Source of the DNA: Tigriopus japonicus
Lineage: Eukaryota; Arthropoda; Copepoda; Harpacticoida; Harpacticidae
NCBI GenBank assembly: GCA_010645155.1
Contig: CM021322.1
Span: forward strand, 13,122,360 to 13,186,359
Reading direction: 5' to 3'
DNA: 64,000 nucleotides
The stretch's first letter is position 1. Each line of letters begins with the position of its first letter. This document shows positions 41,701 through 51,445 of this stretch, in pieces. The translations under genes and the position numbers were made by a program. The notes below the pieces were generated by a model. It was not told the DNA's origin. It saw nothing but the letters and a program-made list of their open reading frames with translations, and did not search any database.

Positions 41701-44664
41701 CGAAAACTTTACTTGAAATTCCATTGATCATGGGCTCTCCTGACTAACGCAGATATTACCAAGACTGAGCGAGCATTGTGGAACAAGAACCACCACCGAA
41801 ACTTTTCCCTGAACAATAGCAACAATTTCCAAGTCATTTTGTGGAACCGACTCTCCGCCGCTCTGAGTAGTAAGCAAGTGGTTCTTAGAAAGCGTGGAAA
41901 GTTCACGAGTAACATCTTCCTTTTGGAGCATTTGGGAACAGAAATGTCGAAGGAGAAAGCTTACCGTGCGATTCTGCTGGCCTCCTAAGAACAATTATCT
42001 CCAGTTTATTTCTTGATTGTTTGCACTTTGTCTCTCATCTTGGCAACTGATCCGAAGCCTCGGGCGGAAATAATTGGATTTGACCAAGTAATGAATGAAC
42101 CTGAGCCATGAAAGCATCGCAAAGGGTTTGAAATAATTATTGGATAATTAACCAGACCTACGGACATCGAAAAAATGAAGTGGTGCGCGACACGAGATCA
42201 ATAAGTTGGGAACAATATTATTATAAGAGGGTGTCGTGGCCTTAATTGGCCCTCCTTTTTCATGTCAAGAGCAAAATAACAAACAAATCTGGCTACCATT
42301 GCCGTCTCGATATGGCCTCTTTTTCTTGCCATTGGCCTTCATTTGCCCCCCTTCATGTGAAGGAAACGGAACAAGAAAGAGAGGCTAACTAATTGCCTAT
42401 ACTCGATCATATTAGGCGATAAATCACAATCTTACTCTCAAAGCACAATGACGCTCGAGGATTCGACCACGTTCGAGTGAGAAATTGGGCAAAACTCACA
42501 TTTCTCAATGAATAATGCATGACATTATCACTGATACTGATGATTGGAGTGATGATTTTTTTCTATCATTTTACAGGAGGAAGAGCTGAGGGCCTCCAAT
42601 GACCCTAAATATCAGCATCTTCATGAAGAACTCCATGTGGAGATCACGGCATTCGCACCACCCGCAGAGGCTCACGCCCGTGTAGCGTATGCACTGACGG
42701 AAGTACGAAAGTACTTGATTCCCGACAGCAACGATGAGATCCGACAAGAGCAAATGCGGGAAATGGAGATCCTGGCTGCCAATGGTGCTGATCACATGAC
42801 AATCGCAGCTGCCATGGCCGCAGCCGCGGCTGGCGATCCCATGAAACGTGCAGCTGCCCTGTCGGCCGCTGTAGCAGCCGGCATGCGCAATGGCGCCAAT
42901 TCGGGTGGGGGCCAATCTGCCTTCTCGGCCCTGCACCAGCCCATGGGCGCCGCTGCGTCGCAAGTGTTGAGAACCGGTCTGCCCAATGGAATGAGGGTGC
43001 CCACCATCTCAGCCTCACCCTATCTGACCACAGGGGCGCCCTTGGTTCGGACCGCACCTCAAGCTGCCGGCAATGGAGTACACAAGCACCTCTACACAGA
43101 AGAGATGTTGCTCGAAGCCGCAGCCGCATCGCAAGCTCCACTCGAGCTAAAAGAGAGGTAAGATGGGATTTATTGGTCTTCAATCCATCTTCACGGGGCC
43201 TGTCAACAGCTGCAGGTATTTCCCCTCCCTCATAGATCACGCCCAATCACTGCGCGAAAGAAAAGCCGAAGGGGAGTGATGAAAGAATGTTTGACGATTG
43301 TTTTTCCTGACATTTTGAGCCCCAGGCTTTCCAATGTGTGTTGATTCGCGCGGTGATGACGTCTTTAGCTTTTAGTAGGTGCAAAATATCCCGACGCATT
43401 CCTCACTCAGTCAGATTTGCTCCCTCTCGACTCAAAACCTTGAGCGAAATCAACCTGGATGAGACTTCAGATTTAAGACGTGAGAGTCCAGTTCCTGAAA
43501 AATAAACACTTTTTCAAGGTGAAACTACTTTTTGATTCCTGGGTCGCTGCTGAGCTCGATTTATTAAAATTGGACTCAGTTGAAATCTGGAGATGAATGG
43601 GAAACGGCCGTCTAAAGCATTGCGCAAATTCGCCTATCAATCTTAATTTTGGCCAGACTAAGATCTGTTTATAGGTATAACCAAGTAAGATAGGCGGAGC
43701 GCGATAGATGTTCCCATTCAATATTATTAATATGGATGAATGTTGCCTTTGATTCATCTTTCTTGCTCTTCTTGAACTTTCCCAAGTGAAGGTGCAAAGG
43801 CTGAACAAATAATCAATGTGTGCTTTCCAAATCCGTGGAAGCCGCCCACGTTACTATTTGAATTCATTTCCCACGGGGATGAAGAAGGCCTGCTTGGGTT
43901 TCTGAAATTTTCGAGTACGAGCTTTGCCAAAATATTTCATTGGCAATCAATAAGTCGGTCATATTCTCAGCTCCAACTACAAACGCCTTTCAATCACGAG
44001 GCGATTTTTTCTCACCTCGAGAAAATTCATTATTAGGAGAGCAAGGATGAAAAAGATTTTTATTTCAAACCTCTAAGAAATTGGTGAAGAAGTGTTTCGA
44101 GCTTTTTTTTTTAATTTTACATGATTCCTTCGATTTTTTTATATTTTTCACCTAATTAGGTCTAAAAAGAAATTTCTTCAAAATGTAAATCCGACTTGAA
44201 GAGGTCGCCAAAACTTTTCCCGGGGAAAGAACGAGCCCGAAAATGTGCAACCTTAAAGTCACGGGCAATTATTTTTCGGATCAAAAACTAACGACCATAC
44301 CAAAGTGTTTTAGACTAAACAATGACAAAGGCTGCCTTTTTGCCAATGTGAAGGGAAAAACACATAATTGGGGGAAAATTTCGAGCTTTCAAAAACTTTG
44401 TGAACATTTCTCAAATGATTCCGCTCTACAGTGCTCAGTAAGTTGCTACGATATTCTTCATTGTGTTTCAGTGTCATTTCGAGTTTAGCCAATGGTTCGA
44501 CATCCACCACTTCCAGCCTTCTCCATCTTCCCTCCAATCCCTCCACAATGGTTGTGGACTCGTGGCAGCACCAGCAGCAGCAGAGTCTCAAAGCGGCCTC
44601 TTCAGTCGCCCTGGACCGCTCCAAGATCCGTCAACAGGCCGCACCCTATCTTCGTCCAAACTGA
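8283..44664 (+). CDS. KHDRBS: STAR-family KH RNA-binding protein (KHDRBS/Sam68, qkr58E-like), 5 exons
   Basis: The CDS joins 8283-8703, 39211-39359, 41241-41357, 42577-43157 and 44472-44664 into 1461 nt (486 residues plus stop). Every junction is GT-AG and phases match (1, 0, 0, 2). Residues about 1-100 are Gln/Ser/Thr-rich and disordered. Residues about 107-145 match the Qua1 dimerisation motif ([16 protein letters not shown], then LKLLDQEISRVQ). Residues 165-278 form the extended KH domain, with [24 protein letters not shown] (GPKG loop 199-202), RLQEET, GSMRDK and LHVEI..FAPPAEA. Residues 279-300 match Qua2 ([14 protein letters not shown]), followed by an Ala-rich stretch (about 300-345) and a Gln-containing tail ending APYLRPN. 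Known family members are nuclear RNA-binding proteins that bind U/A-rich bipartite sites and control alternative splicing and RNA export; that role is inferred here. The ATG at 8283 starts the only long frame leading into Qua1, though the next codon is also ATG. Confidence 0.93.
9218..10470 (-). pseudogene. unrecognised minus-strand coding-like region in intron 1
   Basis: Consecutive minus-strand frames look more protein-like than their surroundings. From an acceptor-like TTCTCTTCAG near 10462, one frame reads [20 protein letters not shown] one-base frame change near 10375-10380 leads to a longer frame containing [20 protein letters not shown] and [20 protein letters not shown], which runs to a good donor-like site (ACG|GTATGT, near 10126). 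Further down, frames at 9399-9770 and 9218-9517 continue with Trp/Tyr/Phe-rich sequence. I do not recognise any family. The frame change argues for a decayed gene or transposon remnant, but a sequencing error or unusual exon is possible. Confidence 0.25.
10956..10988. repeat. GAAA microsatellite
   Basis: This is a tetranucleotide run of GAAA/AAAG units with one GGAAA interruption, inside intron 1. Confidence 0.8.
18510..19182. mobile_element. TA-flanked Tc1-like nonautonomous element, 673 bp (candidate)
   Basis: The left end (TA at 18508-18509, then CAGAGGAGTACAAAAGTATC) carries the AAAAGTATCTGGACA core common in Tc1-type ends. The right end at 19157-19182, followed by TA at 19183-19184, matches its reverse complement at about 21 of 27 positions including the TA. 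The interior has no transposase motif; the longest minus frame (18739-18975) is unrecognised. It is best read as an old internally deleted element. Divergence between the ends lowers confidence. Confidence 0.4.
25182..25199. repeat. TG dinucleotide repeat
   Basis: About nine TG units occur in intron 1, just upstream of the 300-bp MITE. Confidence 0.8.
25235..25534. mobile_element. mariner-type MITE, 300 bp
   Basis: The ends are inverted repeats: the left begins CAGGGAGGCCCATA (25235) and the right is the reverse complement of CAGGGCGGCCCATA (ending 25534). TA lies immediately outside each end (25233-25234 and 25535-25536). The interior is AT-rich and non-coding. CAGGG-GGCCCATA ends are typical of mariner-like elements. 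At 300 bp it must depend on a transposase from elsewhere. Confidence 0.8.
37167..37508 (-). other. unrecognised minus-strand open frame in intron 1
   Basis: This 113-codon minus-strand frame follows an acceptor-like tract (TTTTTTGCCTCTCCAG, ending about 37486). It includes [20 protein letters not shown], a segment rich in Leu, Arg and Glu, and [20 protein letters not shown]. An AATAAA lies at its 3' side on the same strand (about 37213-37218). Composition is protein-like but I know no family for it, and a long plus-strand frame overlaps. It could be an exon of a nested gene, a transposon relic or chance. Confidence 0.2.
39211..39359 (+). CDS. KHDRBS: KHDRBS-like gene, coding exon 2
   Basis: The acceptor is TTCCATTCCAG|AAATCAG. 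The first two bases complete codon 141 (Glu) and restore LLDQ-EISRVQ, the end of Qua1. The exon continues through a Gly-rich link into the start of the KH domain ([20 protein letters not shown]) and ends at HPK in phase 0. The donor is AAG|GTTCGT. Confidence 0.93.
39360..41240 (+). other. intron 2 of the KHDRBS-like gene
   Basis: This is a GT-AG phase-0 intron of 1881 bp. It contains a G-quadruplex motif at 40089-40126 on the transcribed RNA's strand. No nested gene or mobile element is recognised. Confidence 0.85.
40089..40126 (+). promoter_or_regulatory. G-quadruplex motif in intron 2
   Basis: Five G-runs of at least three lie in 38 bases: GGG (40089), GGG (40095), GGGGG (40099), GGG (40109) and GGGGGG (40121). 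The first four are separated by loops of 3, 1 and 5 nt, satisfying the usual G3+N1-7 rule. It is on the sense strand, so it would be present in the pre-mRNA. A function is not shown by sequence. Confidence 0.6.
41241..41357 (+). CDS. KHDRBS: KHDRBS-like gene, coding exon 3 (KH core)
   Basis: The exon is 39 codons, phase 0 at both ends. The acceptor is TTCGTTTCAG|TTC and the donor AAG|GTAATG. It encodes the RNA-binding core of the KH domain: [14 protein letters not shown] with the GPKG loop, then [10 protein letters not shown] and [11 protein letters not shown]. This is the most strongly conserved segment of the protein. Confidence 0.95.
41358..42576 (+). other. intron 3 of the KHDRBS-like gene
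   Basis: This is a GT-AG phase-0 intron of 1219 bp that separates the GPKG-loop exon from the rest of the KH domain. I see no recognisable content beyond short motif-free frames. Confidence 0.85.
42577..43157 (+). CDS. KHDRBS: KHDRBS-like gene, coding exon 4 (KH end, Qua2, Ala-rich region)
   Basis: The acceptor is ATCATTTTACAG|GAGGAAGAG. The exon encodes residues 230-422 plus two bases of 423: [15 protein letters not shown], the KH C-terminal helix ([14 protein letters not shown]), Qua2, then an alanine-rich region and a Gly/Ala/Pro-containing linker ending in LELKE. The donor is GAGAG|GTAAGA. If this intron were retained, translation would stop directly after the junction (codons AGG TAA), giving a protein that lacks the last 63 residues. 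Confidence 0.93.
43158..44471 (+). other. intron 4 of the KHDRBS-like gene
   Basis: This is a GT-AG phase-2 intron of 1314 bp. It contains two ACUAA-type motifs (44287-44292 ACTAAC and 44314-44320 ACTAAAC) about 155-185 nt before the acceptor. These resemble binding sites of STAR proteins such as QKI. Nothing else is recognised. Confidence 0.8.
44287..44320 (+). promoter_or_regulatory. paired ACUAA motifs, possible STAR-protein site
   Basis: ACTAAC and ACTAAAC lie 21 nt apart on the sense strand in intron 4. The established QKI/STAR site is ACUAAY plus a nearby UAAY half site. Autoregulation is only an inference, and CTAAC also matches a branch-point consensus, although it is far from the acceptor. 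Confidence 0.25.
44472..44664 (+). CDS. KHDRBS: KHDRBS-like gene, coding exon 5 (C-terminal tail)
   Basis: The acceptor is TTGTGTTTCAG|TGTCATTTC. The phase-2 join gives Ser423. The tail is Ser/Thr-rich, then has a Gln run (WQHQQQQS), then ends [13 protein letters not shown] and TGA. There is no domain, but the phase match and the basic, Tyr- and Pro-containing end resemble STAR-protein tails. This is the least certain exon because it is not conserved enough to recognise alone. Confidence 0.8.
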
Positions 44665-45580
44665 ATCAATTCAAATATACCGATCAACAACTTTAATGAA
44701 TTCGCACCTTGGACATTCCATGACGATTTTGTTGCAGGTCCCAAGTATTTGAGTGGAACAAATATAGGTTTTAGCCCCACCACCACCATCACCGCGACCA
44801 CGATTACCATTTTTATTAGGACTATGAGTATGATGATTTTTATTTTCATCATCATTATTATTATTATTGTTACGTTTACGGCAATTACTCTTGAAAGAAA
44901 GCTTTAAGTTGCCGTCTCAAAAATCTCCAAAGTTCAAGCATCTCATGTGATATGTATCCGTCGCCTCTCGTTTTATTCAGTTTCTAACAGGCTTCGTCGA
45001 GTGTTCATTTGCCCTTATATACCACGCATAAAAAACAAACAAACAAAGACCACAAAGCTTCATTTCCTTGCTCTTTCCCAAAGATGATAACGAGAAAATC
45101 TGCCGCCCTTAACGCGTTTAGTTCTAGTCTCTTTTGTTACGTAGTATTGTCCATTGATCGCTATTGTTCTTTTTCATAATAACCGCCATTTCTCGTCCAG
45201 TCTCGTCAAATTGATTCATTCTTTCAGGGGACACTTGGGTCAGTGTGTTACCCACCTACCCTCCCTCCAGCATCATCATTATCATCAAACACCTCTACTC
45301 TCATTTATATTAAGGAATAAAACGAATAAGTAAATTCACACTTAAAACACAGATACGAACTGCACAAAGTCACCCCGAAACTAAATTGATGGAATAGTTC
45401 TAACTTGATGCTGTAAAACATGGTGTGGCATGTTCTCTCAAAACTGTTGAGTATACGTACGTATAAATACCTAATAATAGTCTATCTATAAAACGCAGAA
45501 ACAAAAAAATAGAATCGGTGTATTGAGTTGTTTTCGATGTTCTATTCCAAATTGAGACAAATAAAGTTGCTAACAACATC
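44665..45580 (+). other. probable 3' UTR of the KHDRBS-like gene
   Basis: Non-coding sequence follows the stop codon. It contains a CCA/ATT trinucleotide-rich tract (about 44776-44875) and two AATAAA hexamers at 45316-45321 and 45560-45565. The true 3' end cannot be fixed without transcripts. Confidence 0.5.
45316..45321 (+). terminator. AATAAA poly(A) signal candidate
   Basis: This is the first canonical AATAAA after the KHDRBS-like stop codon, about 650 nt downstream. A second AATAAA lies at 45560-45565. Confidence 0.45.
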
Positions 45581-47002
45581 GGCTCACGTATTCTGTATAA
45601 CCAACCTTGACAAGCCCAATCCTGCCCATCCTACCCCCCTATTTTTTTCCTCCTTGCTTCTTCATTTCATTCGATGTAATGGGATCTCGTTCTTACCGGT
45701 CATGAGATCCTCTCTTGAACCTGAGACTTCCTCAGGAAAAACTTGCCTTTAAGAACTTCTGAGCGCGTCCGATTACAAAAAACCAAGCACTTCTCTAACG
45801 ATATGGGTTTCTGGAGTCTACGTAAACATTTGGTTAGAACTTTCATTACGAGCTTTTAGAACACGGGTTGTTAAATTTCTTCAGCTATCTACACGAATGC
45901 TCACTTGACGAGATTCCAATGTAATCCCTGTAATTCCAACAATTACGTGTCTTATTACAAATAAGCCAACGCAGCTTCTGAGAAGCTTCCCCAGGATAAG
46001 ATGATTGGAACTTAAGACCATGCTGGAAGGAACTATTTTTCGTTCCATGTTCCAACTCATGAGATTCCACGCACCTTCATGGGTTGTAACAAAGACTTTG
46101 GGAAAAAGGAAGAATGGCGCCAGATTTGTGGCCTCATGTCTTTTTAAATTCCATTCAAAGCCTTTTCATGTTCCCCCGAAAATGGGTGCCGAGCAATTTC
46201 CACGTGAAAATTCATTCGTTCTCTCTTATCTCGAACCTCCAGTTTGGGCCAAGCGAACCTTTTTTCCACTTGGGGGTTTTACTGTCGCCACACTTCTGAA
46301 TACCAATGGTTTTTAAAGAACTAATACCTGGTCTAAACATTCTTGTTTCGTGGATTGTGGTGTGAAGAGCTTAAAATATGGTTCGTCTCTGTTTGTTGTG
46401 CATTTGTGTCAGTTCTTTTCTTCTTGCATAAAGAAATTTTTCTTATCAAAGAAACCGTTCCAAGAAATAAAAAAATGTGCGAAGGTTGGTCATTGAGAGG
46501 TTAACATATCTCGTATCTTGATCTGTTTTTGACTTGTTTAGAGAGGCAATTTCACTTTTGTTGTCTTTCGATTAAGATAAGTGAACGAAAGGATCGCATA
46601 CAAAATATCGTTGAGGGCTTAACCAACATTCTCTCAAAATTTTTAATTTAAATGGGGAATTTCTTGAGAAAGTGATTACTCTTGTAAATTGGAACTTTTT
46701 TGCCTAATTTGCAATGATGACGAGTTAAAAATGTTAAAAGCTACACTGAATTTGACAAAAGTGGCTGTAAAGTTGCTATTTTCTGGCCCTAAAATGTTAC
46801 TGATTGAAGAACATGGCAAATTTGGCCACTCAATTCTGGGCAATTTTTCAATTTCAATGTTTTATTGCGACTCTTGGTCATGTCGTGGCGTATTAAAAAA
46901 TGGAAATATGTATAATCATATAAAACTGTAAAAAAAGACATGTCAAAAGTTAAAAACGCGTTAAAAATAGTTACGTAAAATCATGATATCACAGTGAGTT
47001 GA
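45581..47002. other. intergenic, nothing recognised
   Basis: Open frames on both strands are short and motif-free. Positions 46330-46990 are AT-rich. No RNA gene is seen. The right edge abuts the reverse-transcriptase fragment. Confidence 0.5.
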
Positions 47003-47645
47003 CTAGAATACGTTCAGTGCACATGGAAGAAATGAAGCGGGGATTGACAGACAGTGCAGTTGCAGTTGGGTAGAGGGAGATTTATTGCAGTAGAGAGGGT
47101 GGGTCAGTTTGAACAGATCTTTCGTTAGTTCCCCTCGTTGATGGAGTTGGGCAGGAAACCGGACGAAGGTGCGTGACCGCCAATATTCCGAAGGGATGTC
47201 AGGCCAAGGACAATAGGAAGTTGTCAGGTCCTTGACCGGGAATGACAGCATGTGTCCAGACATCACCTCCGGAAAGGTCAGGTTCCTAACACTGTTGGAC
47301 ACTAACCTTGCCAGCCCGGTGGTGAAGGGCTCGGTTTCGCATATGAAATGCGTCCATGCATTGTTGGCATATTGGGGCACGCAGAGGTACCGTTTGAGGA
47401 ATTTGGTGAAGGTGGCATCGGCGGATTTGAGGGTGGATTGGGCGGAGTTGGGAAGCCAGAGGTGCAGGCCGTAGAGGAAGATGGGGGTGATGAAGGTCCG
47501 GAAGAGTTGAAGAACTATTGGCAGAGGAAGATTCTTGATGGGAATTTTTGCAGATGTATCCGATCCTGGCCCTGGCCTTGGTTATTGCGATGTTGATGTG
47601 ATTGGTGAAGGAGAGTTGGGTGGTGAAGGTGAAACCGACATAGTT
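47003..47645 (-). pseudogene. non-LTR retrotransposon fragment (reverse transcriptase C-terminus)
   Basis: The minus strand encodes a typical tail of a LINE-type reverse transcriptase. A first segment (about 47645-47550) reads YVGFTFTTQLSFTNHINIA then TKARARIGYICKN, the 'LGF.ls..Lsf..HI......A..rlg.i' pattern. After a one-base frame change near 47545 a second frame continues with LFRTFITPIFLYGLHLWLP (the 'yk..v.PillYG...W' motif), KFLKRYLCVPQYANNAW, and on to a stop at 47003-47005. The catalytic palm (YxDD) is absent. It is a 5'-truncated, frameshifted copy, as expected from incomplete target-primed reverse transcription. The clade is uncertain. Confidence 0.75.
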
Positions 47646-48523
47646 AAAAAAAAATAGTTAATTTTTCATCTTAAGTTTGTCTGTGTTTAAGCCTTTAGCT
47701 TCCTTAAGAAAACAGTTTCACTTCACACAAAGTATTCTCGTACTTAAAAAAACTATTGATTCTTAAAAAGGTCCTGTGAAAGTGCGTGTAAAATATACGT
47801 ACAAATTGAATAATTTCCCGCAGGATTTAAGTGATCTAGACAAAAAATGCTAAAAGTTGCTGTTTTTTACGAAAATAATCGAAAAGTTGTCAAATTTGAG
47901 TAAAATGGCCAAAAGTTGCAATATTTGGTGCAAGTTGCATTTTGCATCTTTATCCGAGCCCTTATTATAAATGTGCCACATGGCAAAAAATCAGTGGTGA
48001 TATGTTGATGTGGTCCAAAATGATGAACATAATATGGAGGAGAGTTCATAATATGAATAATAAAATCTAAGAAACCATGAATATCAAAAAAACGAAAACC
48101 CGGGTGTTTTTTCCAATCCAACTCTGGCCGTGTTACTAACCTTGAGGGCTCTTATTTTAGCACATCTACGGCAAAAACGAAATTCAAATTATTGAATTGT
48201 AATGGCCTCTCAACCGTTTGATTTACCATTGGGAACAATCTCAAAGCTCGTTTCAACTCAATTGGATTTGCTTGAGGTATGTTTGGGAAATTAGTGGTCT
48301 ACACCCTAATGGCCCGGATTCTGGGAATCCTGAGAAAGATTGAAAATGATAAAGGGCACAAGGGAACGTTAACACTTAGATTTCCTTATCCTTTGGGTCA
48401 GAAATCGTTGCTTAAGAACATTTTGCTTAATCCCCACCTCATCATCTTTAGCAACCACAACGACCAGATCAAATCAACAAAATTTCTATAATCCAGTCAA
48501 TTTGTTGTGCTCTCCTACGATGT
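47646..48523. other. intergenic, one possible small exon
   Basis: This AT-rich stretch contains a possible 25-codon first exon at 48202-48276 followed by a GTATGT donor, listed separately. Otherwise it has only short motif-free frames. Confidence 0.45.
48202..48276 (+). CDS. possible isolated first coding exon, unrecognised
   Basis: An ATG in fair context (TTGTAATGG) opens 25 codons reading MASQPFDLPLGTISKLVSTQ then LDLLE, ending exactly at a strong donor (GAG|GTATGT). The composition resembles a real amphipathic N-terminus. I could not find a convincing following exon before the sulfatase gene, and no family is recognised. The foldback element at 48525 would fall in its intron. It may be chance. 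Confidence 0.2.
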
Positions 48524-48524
48524 A

Positions 48525-49111
48525 CGTGGGGTATCCAGACTAGAGGTAGACTGGGCCCGTAACTCGTTAACAAGTGCGATTTTTAGATGCTTGATGAAAA
48601 ATTAAAATCAAGATATACCTCTTTTGAGGAGATGATATTACACATGATTTGTTGTCAGGTAATCCAGTTCATGGTGATGATTTATTTAGAAAAGGAATGT
48701 TGTGAGACCCCTGCACGTTTTTGAAAATCGATGTCAAGAGCAAGAAACACGTTAAAATGCATTATGCTGGAAAGTTAAGACGTTGTTCAACCACCCATAC
48801 CAATGTTTGATGATTATTTGAGGTAAGAAAGTGGTAACTTTTGATGTGAAACGTCTTGGCTTTACAGTGTACTTAATTTTTGACTTGTTGCTCGCTTTTG
48901 AGGCTTATTTTCTATGTATACAGGGGTCGCCCAACATACCTTGTCTAATTAAATCATAAGTTCGAACATGATTGCCTTACAACAAATCATGTAAAATACC
49001 ATCTGCTCATAAGAGATAAATCTTGATTTCAATTCAATATCAAGCATCCAAAAATCGCACTTGCTGACTTGCTGATAGGCCCAGTCTACCTTTAGTCTGG
49101 ATACCCCTCGT
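48525..49111 (+). mobile_element. foldback/MITE-like element, full-length copy B (587 bp)
   Basis: The termini are inverted: left CGTGGGGTATCCAGACTA, right the reverse complement of CGAGGGGTATCCAGACTA, with TA directly outside (48523-48524, 49112-49113). The similarity between the two ends extends inward over about 205-215 nt each, so the element is essentially two long imperfect arms around a spacer of roughly 170-190 nt. It is non-coding. A second, truncated copy in the opposite orientation lies at 2552-3035. The TA target duplication suggests Tc1/mariner-type mobilisation. Confidence 0.85.
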
Positions 49112-49113
49112 AT

Positions 49114-51445
49114 GTTGGTTCAGGCTTTCACACTCTGTGTTGAATGATAACACCGAATGACAGAAATCATTACCATATGCCGTGATAAAAAATGCGTAAA
49201 ACGTCCACGAATTTGAGGTTAACTTATTTCTTGTAATTCTGCAGATATTTTGCCACACTTTAAGAACCGATAAAATTGCATTTGTTAGTAAATAAATGAA
49301 ACATACAAATGGCTACAATTCAGTAAATTCAAGAATGTACAAAAATGCAACCAGTAATAAGTTTAACTAACCAAAAAAATTTATGTCTTTGTGGAAATGA
49401 TGAGTCAAAATAAATTGTTGTAGGGGAAAAATTCTTAGTCATGGTTGGTCAGGGGATTATCCCCGATATCCCGGGATTTGCGGGATCCTGCATCCCGGAC
49501 TTTCACTTCTGGATACGGGATGAACGAAATTTTTCAGTACATATTCTAAAAATTGATTTTTTACGGAATCGCAGGACGGGATGTTGTAAAACAAATGCAA
49601 TTTGTAAGATTTCAAGAAGCTAAAATGGCAAAAATGAAACATTGAATATTGGACCTATTAGCACACAAATCAAGTTTTTCATATTAGCGCTGCAATATAA
49701 AAAAATGAAAATCCCATAAATCCCGAAAAATCTTGGTCCATCTATGGGATCCCAGGGACGGGATTCAACCAACCCTGCCCTTAGGGAGACCAACCTCGGC
49801 ATCAGAAGTCCAATAAAAAAATCTCTAATTTGATCAGAATTTGGCATGGAGGCAAATTCACGGCAAACTATCTTAGTACCTTCAGTTCAAAGTGGCAAAC
49901 AAAAGTACACATAACAAATAAGGAAAAAGAACAGACAACATTTTTATGTTGCTTACTATTTCAAATTTGTAATTTTTTCTTCTAGTCTTTCAAGTGAAAA
50001 AGTCTCCTAAAATGTCAACCTTTGTTTTTGTGTAGCTTTTTGAGCTGTAATTAAAAACATAATCCTGAGTATTCGACAAGAGTATTTCAAATTCAGGTAA
50101 TCCCTTAGGGCGTGTAATTGATTTTTATTACGATAACTTTCCAAACCATTCTTCATTACCCAAATAAACAAGTCACAAATGAAAATCCTCTGCAATAAAA
50201 TACCGGCCTCTACCATCCCTGGTTCATAGGTTATCTGGTTTATCCTTTCAACTATCGTGTTTTTTTTTTGAACTGGACTGTCTGAATAACCAGTTTTGAT
50301 ACAAAAGGAATTTTGAAAGGCTGAAGCAATTCCAAGGTTGGGAACTTTGGCTGATCTGATGCATGTAAAAAAAAATCCTCTGAAAATAAACCTTATTCGG
50401 CTTTTGGTGAATTGTAGATTATCTGATCTGAACTAGCTTCTCTAATCTGAACAATATGCCATTTTCACAAAAGTTCCTGAAGAAATCCAAGTACCTATTA
50501 ATATTTGATTTTTGCAGTTATCACCTGTCATTACATGAAAGTTGGAAATGTGTTTCCAATTTTCGTGGATGTAGTTTCTGTAGCATTTCCCGGGTGTTTC
50601 AAAAGAAACAGTACAACTATTTCATCTATAACTCATGATTAAAACCAAACATTAAACTCACATTTATTGCATATGATTTACCAAGCACTTAGCTTGGAAT
50701 TGATAAAAAAAAATATTTTCCCTCTAGTTCGATACTAAAGGGTTAAAGCGACGACGATTTCTTCCCCTGAGGGATCAGTCTTAAAAAACAGCGGGTTTGT
50801 GACTCAGGCCTTCCAAAGTTTGGCTAAAATCGGAAATATGATGACATAAAAAGAATTACAACACACATATGATGAGAAATGATATTTACCGTGATTTTTT
50901 GGGCCTTGTAATTATTTTTGTGAGATCAACCCTTTCGAGTCACGGATATCGCTTGATGCTCACTACTCCGTTATATGAATCACCCGGTAGGTATGCATCT
51001 CTTCTAAATTATCACCTACGATTTAATATGAAGACTTCATAGACAGTCACTTTCATTATATATTAAATGAGCTCCATATTAAGTGAACCTAGTTGGTGAT
51101 ATTGTTGTTTTTTGTTCTCTACTACGTGAACAAAGCAGTGTTGGAACTCGTGTTCAATTTACAGGGAATTGGCTCTCTCTCATTAATCATATGTGGACCA
51201 AAGTGTCCCATAACAAAGAAACAAATCCCCTTGAATGCAAAAAAAAGATTCTTCACAGGTTGGCAAGGGGTTCTGATAGACATGTTAGCTCCAATCAACA
51301 CAATTTACACCCAACCCTGAACACACGAATCCTTTGGATCAATGAGTAATTTTCAGCGTCTGGTTCTAACCATTAATCAGGCAAAATCACACTTGCACAC
51401 GTCCGTTCAAATGCAATTTGCCTTGCCTTTTCCAACCCCCAAAAG
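49114..51445. other. intergenic region before the sulfatase gene
   Basis: It contains a possible hAT-like element at 49440-49777. The rest is AT-rich with homopolymer runs. The last few hundred bases must include the sulfatase promoter and 5' UTR, but I see no TATA box or other defined element. Confidence 0.5.
49440..49777. mobile_element. possible hAT-like MITE, 338 bp
   Basis: The left end CATGGTTGGTCAGGG and the reverse complement of the right end CAGGGTTGGTTGAAT are similar. Multiple CGGGAT/ATCCCG blocks occur just inside both ends. Flanking 8-mers TTCTTAGT (49432-49439) and CCCTTAGG (49778-49785) share 5 of 8 bases, compatible with a decayed 8-bp target duplication. There is no coding capacity. 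Confidence 0.35.

Noticed and set aside
42644..43246. 200-codon minus-strand frame
   Set aside because: It is antisense to the GC-rich, alanine-coding exon 4 of the KHDRBS-like gene. The long frame is a by-product of that composition.
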